Shown: positions 61,875 to 64,000 of the stretch, piece after piece
How the letters are laid out: every line of letters begins with the position of its first letter
How positions within the stretch are numbered: the first letter of the stretch is position 1
Assembly: GCF_002018365.1 (NCBI RefSeq)
Contig: NZ_MVKX01000001.1
Span: 485,178-549,177, forward strand
Direction: 5' to 3'
Origin: Acinetobacter amyesii
GTDB lineage: Bacteria > Pseudomonadota > Gammaproteobacteria > Pseudomonadales > Moraxellaceae
Length of the DNA: 64,000 nt
Program-made: the position numbers and the translations under genes
Notes under the pieces: generated by a model
The model's database searches: none
What the model saw: the letters and a program-made list of their open reading frames with translations, nothing else
Told to the model about the DNA's origin: nothing

Positions 61875-62166
61875 AATGTTAAAAGTTAAGTAAAGTTTGT
61901 ATAAGCTTTTAAAAGATGTGGCAGATAACATATAGATACGTACAAAACTTCAAGTCAGCTTGAGTAAGCCACAATTGGTTAATAAGAGAAGTAGATTTAA
62001 AAGAAATACATTCAAGAAAAATTTAAAAGCTTAAGTTCTAGATACCCTTAAATAAAGTCATGATTTGTTATACTTAAAAGATATTATTTTATTCATTATA
62101 AGCAAATGTTTTTTGATTCATGACTTTTAGAAATACTATATATTTCACACTTTAAATGCACAAAAA

Positions 62167-62280
62167 TTAAGACTCAACCTGTTCAGACTTTCTTAAGTCC
62201 AAATAAAACTCAACAATTGACCAAATAACAATCAAAGCAAACATAGCAACAGCGAATAACACAGCAGTTAAATAAATCAT
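62167..62280 (-). CDS. Small single-pass membrane protein (37 residues)
   Basis: A short gene from the ATG at 62278-62280 to a TAA at 62167-62169. It encodes MIYLTAVLFAVAMFALIVIW followed by SIVEFYLDLRKSEQVES. Residues 3-24 are a clear membrane helix and the tail is charged. GGAG lies nine bases before the ATG. Both sides (61875-62166 and 62281-62595) are AT-rich without other genes. Small membrane proteins of this kind are common regulators of membrane complexes, but nothing shows which one. Confidence 0.6.
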   Translation of the reverse strand: MIYLTAVLFAVAMFALIVIWSIVEFYLDLRKSEQVES

Positions 62281-62595
62281 GCTTGAGTTCTCCGTTAGAA
62301 AACGAGTTAAGACCAACAGGTTAAAAGTTTTAACCTACGACAAAAGTCTAATAAGAATTTCTGACGGTGCCTAGCCATATTTAGCAAATTTTTAAGAGTA
62401 TTTTTATCTATGATGATAGCTTTGCTATATAAAATTTAACCGATTTATTGCTAAAAAGTATAATTCTTCAATCCGCCCTTCTTATTCCGATTTGAAATAT
62501 ATGCACAATTCAGATCAAAGCTCACTTAAATCCTCTTGACTCATACGACAAACAAGCAGAAATTACACCTTTTTAAAATCACCGTATCACCGACT

Positions 62596-63165
62596 ATGTT
62601 GAAAAAGTTTATTGGCGAATCTGCATTTAAATTGGCAGGCTGGAAATACCACGTAGAACCTGATGTTTTAGAAAATAAACAAGTGATCGTCGGCTTTGAA
62701 CACACCTCAATGATGGATGCTGTTCTTTCACTGGCCCTTTGCCAAATTTACGACATTAAAATTCACACGCTGATTAAAAAAGAACTCTTTAAAGGTCCAT
62801 TTAAACCTGTCCTTGAAGCGATTGGCGGTATTCCTGTAGACCGTAAAGCCAATAAAGACATCGTGACTCAAATGGTTGAGCATTTTGAAGCCAATGAAAA
62901 ATTTAATTTAGTCATTGCTCCAGAAGCGACCCGTGCAGAACGTGGTGAAGCACGAAAACCGATTCGTACAGGCTTTTGGTATATCGCTAAAGCAGCAGGT
63001 GTGCCAATTGTATTAATGTATGCCAACTCAAAAACCAAACAAGGCGGTATTTTCGGTAAGATTTACCCGACTGACCTCGATCACGATTTAGCTTTAATCA
63101 AGCAGCTCTATAAAGATAAAGTAGGTTTAGACATCGTGATCCCAGAACCTAAAAATAAAGACTAA
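62596..63165 (+). CDS. 1-acyl-glycerol-3-phosphate acyltransferase family protein
   Basis: A 189-residue PlsC-like enzyme from the ATG at 62596; the frame is open to a TTG at 62536. The catalytic H-x4-D is VIVGFEHTSMMDAVLSLALC. The phosphate-binding block is LFKGPFKPVLEAIGGIPVDR (G-x-I/F-x-x-x-R/D), and the third motif is FNLVIAPEATRAERGEARKP (A-P-E-A/G-T-R). It lacks long membrane segments, as in a group of small bacterial family members. The acceptor lipid is not certain. Confidence 0.86.
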   Translation: MLKKFIGESAFKLAGWKYHVEPDVLENKQVIVGFEHTSMMDAVLSLALCQIYDIKIHTLIKKELFKGPFKPVLEAIGGIPVDRKANKDIVTQMVEHFEANEKFNLVIAPEATRAERGEARKPIRTGFWYIAKAAGVPIVLMYANSKTKQGGIFGKIYPTDLDHDLALIKQLYKDKVGLDIVIPEPKNKD

Positions 63166-63466
63166 GTGCCATTCACGTTTTTTAAGATATACGTATTTAA
63201 AGGTATAAATGTATCGTGCTCCACGCATTGTACATTTATATCTTCCTTTTATAACAAGATCAGGCTCCCCCTTTCAGCCCGATTCTCATCATAAGAAAAA
63301 TTACAGTACGAGCGTTTTGACATTTCGCATTAATTTCTCAAATTTGGATATTTTTTTTTCAACTACTCAATTCATGAAATCCAGTACTTTCACACAAAAA
63401 AGCCATTATGGTAGAATTTGCTCAATTTGATAGGCATAAGGCCAATCTACAAGGAGCATATTTCGC

Positions 63467-64000
63467 ATGGCGGGTCATTCCAAGTGGGCTAATACTAAGC
63501 ATCGTAAAGCAAAACAAGATGCGAGCCGCGCTAAAGTATTCACAAAATTTATCCGTGAAATCGTGACAGCTGCACGTTTAGGCGGCGGTGATGTAGCGTC
63601 TAACCCACGTTTACGTGCTGTTGTTGAAAAAGCATTAGTTGCAAACATGACACGTGACACCATTAACCGTGCAATCCAACGTGGTGTCGGCGGTGAAGAA
63701 AATGCTGATCTAAAAGAAGTCACTTACGAAGGTTATGGCGTTGGTGGTGTTGCTGTCATCATTGAAACAATGACTGACAACTTGAACCGTACTGTTCCTG
63801 ACGTTCGTCACTGCTTCTCTAAAACTGATGGTAATTTAGGTACTGCAGGTTCAGTGGCTTATATGTTTACCAAACGTGGTGAGATTACTTTTGAAGATGT
63901 TTCTTTAGAAGATCAAATCATGGATATCGCTTTAGAAGCGGGTGCTGAAGACATCGAAGTGGACGAAGAAGAAATTCTAGTTATCACCACACCAGAAACT
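63467..64000 (+). CDS. YebC/PmpR family regulator (C-terminus outside window)
   Basis: The frame starts at an ATG at 63467 with AAGGAG ten bases upstream and stays open to the window edge, giving 178 residues. It begins [40 protein letters not shown], and continues with [20 protein letters not shown] and [20 protein letters not shown], the invariant YebC N-terminus. The middle has [20 protein letters not shown] and [20 protein letters not shown]. YebC proteins were named as regulators and more recently linked to relief of ribosome stalling at proline tracts. About 70 residues are missing. Confidence 0.95.
   Translation, partial: MAGHSKWANTKHRKAKQDASRAKVFTKFIREIVTAARLGGGDVASNPRLRAVVEKALVANMTRDTINRAIQRGVGGEENADLKEVTYEGYGVGGVAVIIETMTDNLNRTVPDVRHCFSKTDGNLGTAGSVAYMFTKRGEITFEDVSLEDQIMDIALEAGAEDIEVDEEEILVITTPET

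Noticed and set aside
61881-61900. CI-operator-like sequence TTAAGTAAAGTTTG after the tRNA
   Set aside because: It is far from the prophage in AT-rich DNA with no promoter beside it, so it is taken as chance.
63209-63430. 73-residue plus-strand frame before yebC
   Set aside because: AT-rich intergenic DNA, no ribosome site, no pattern; the 301-base gap probably holds only the yebC promoter.

Overview
The window is an AT-rich stretch of a gammaproteobacterial chromosome, most likely Acinetobacter. The chromosomal genes point there: DUF441 protein, FabH-like synthase next to HrpA, AhpC and AhpF at separate loci, FxsA, RuvC, NnrD, QueG, BioB, an OsmC-YcaO fusion and YebC. The genus is inferred from gene content and protein style, not from a database match.

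Positions 1 to about 28.5 kb are the integrase-proximal part of an HK97-type siphovirus prophage. Its other end and its lysis genes lie to the left of the window. Most of it reads on the minus strand. From right to left it has: tyrosine integrase (27319-28464); a two-gene Pycsar-like cassette (25317-27266) in the accessory position; a rightward early operon of small genes (23193-25218) behind a pL-type promoter; a CI/Cro switch (22088-23043); a CII-like regulator; a split P4-alpha-type primase and helicase (18768-21571); an iteron-like cluster (18381-18751); a Q-like gene with a putative late promoter and tandem terminators (17701-18362); HNH endonucleases; a putative cos region (16105-16592); small and large terminase; prohead protease; major capsid; portal; head-tail connectors; tail tube; a tail chaperone pair joined by a -1 frameshift (7161-7825); a two-gene moron cassette (6107-7012); tape measure; and tail-tip genes running off the left edge.

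The most notable system is the prophage-borne Pycsar-like pair. One gene is a class III nucleotide cyclase with a C-terminal AGS-C-like sensor region. The other is a membrane protein of the PycTM effector type. In this family the cyclase makes cCMP or cUMP on phage infection and the effector then damages the membrane, so this prophage probably protects its host from other phages.

From about 28.5 to 64 kb the DNA is ordinary chromosome: RNA modification (RluA-like, RsuA-like, QueG, a tRNA with CAT anticodon), a RelB/DinJ-like antitoxin next to a GNAT, DUF441, MFS and LysE transporters, GAF-GGDEF, MetR-like LysR regulator, Pif1-like helicase, two acyltransferases, FabH-like synthase, HrpA, peroxide defence (AhpC, AhpF), NnrD-acylphosphatase, BioB and YcaO. 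Three unlisted short genes (35 to 49 residues) are also described. Most chromosomal genes are separated by clear hairpin terminators.
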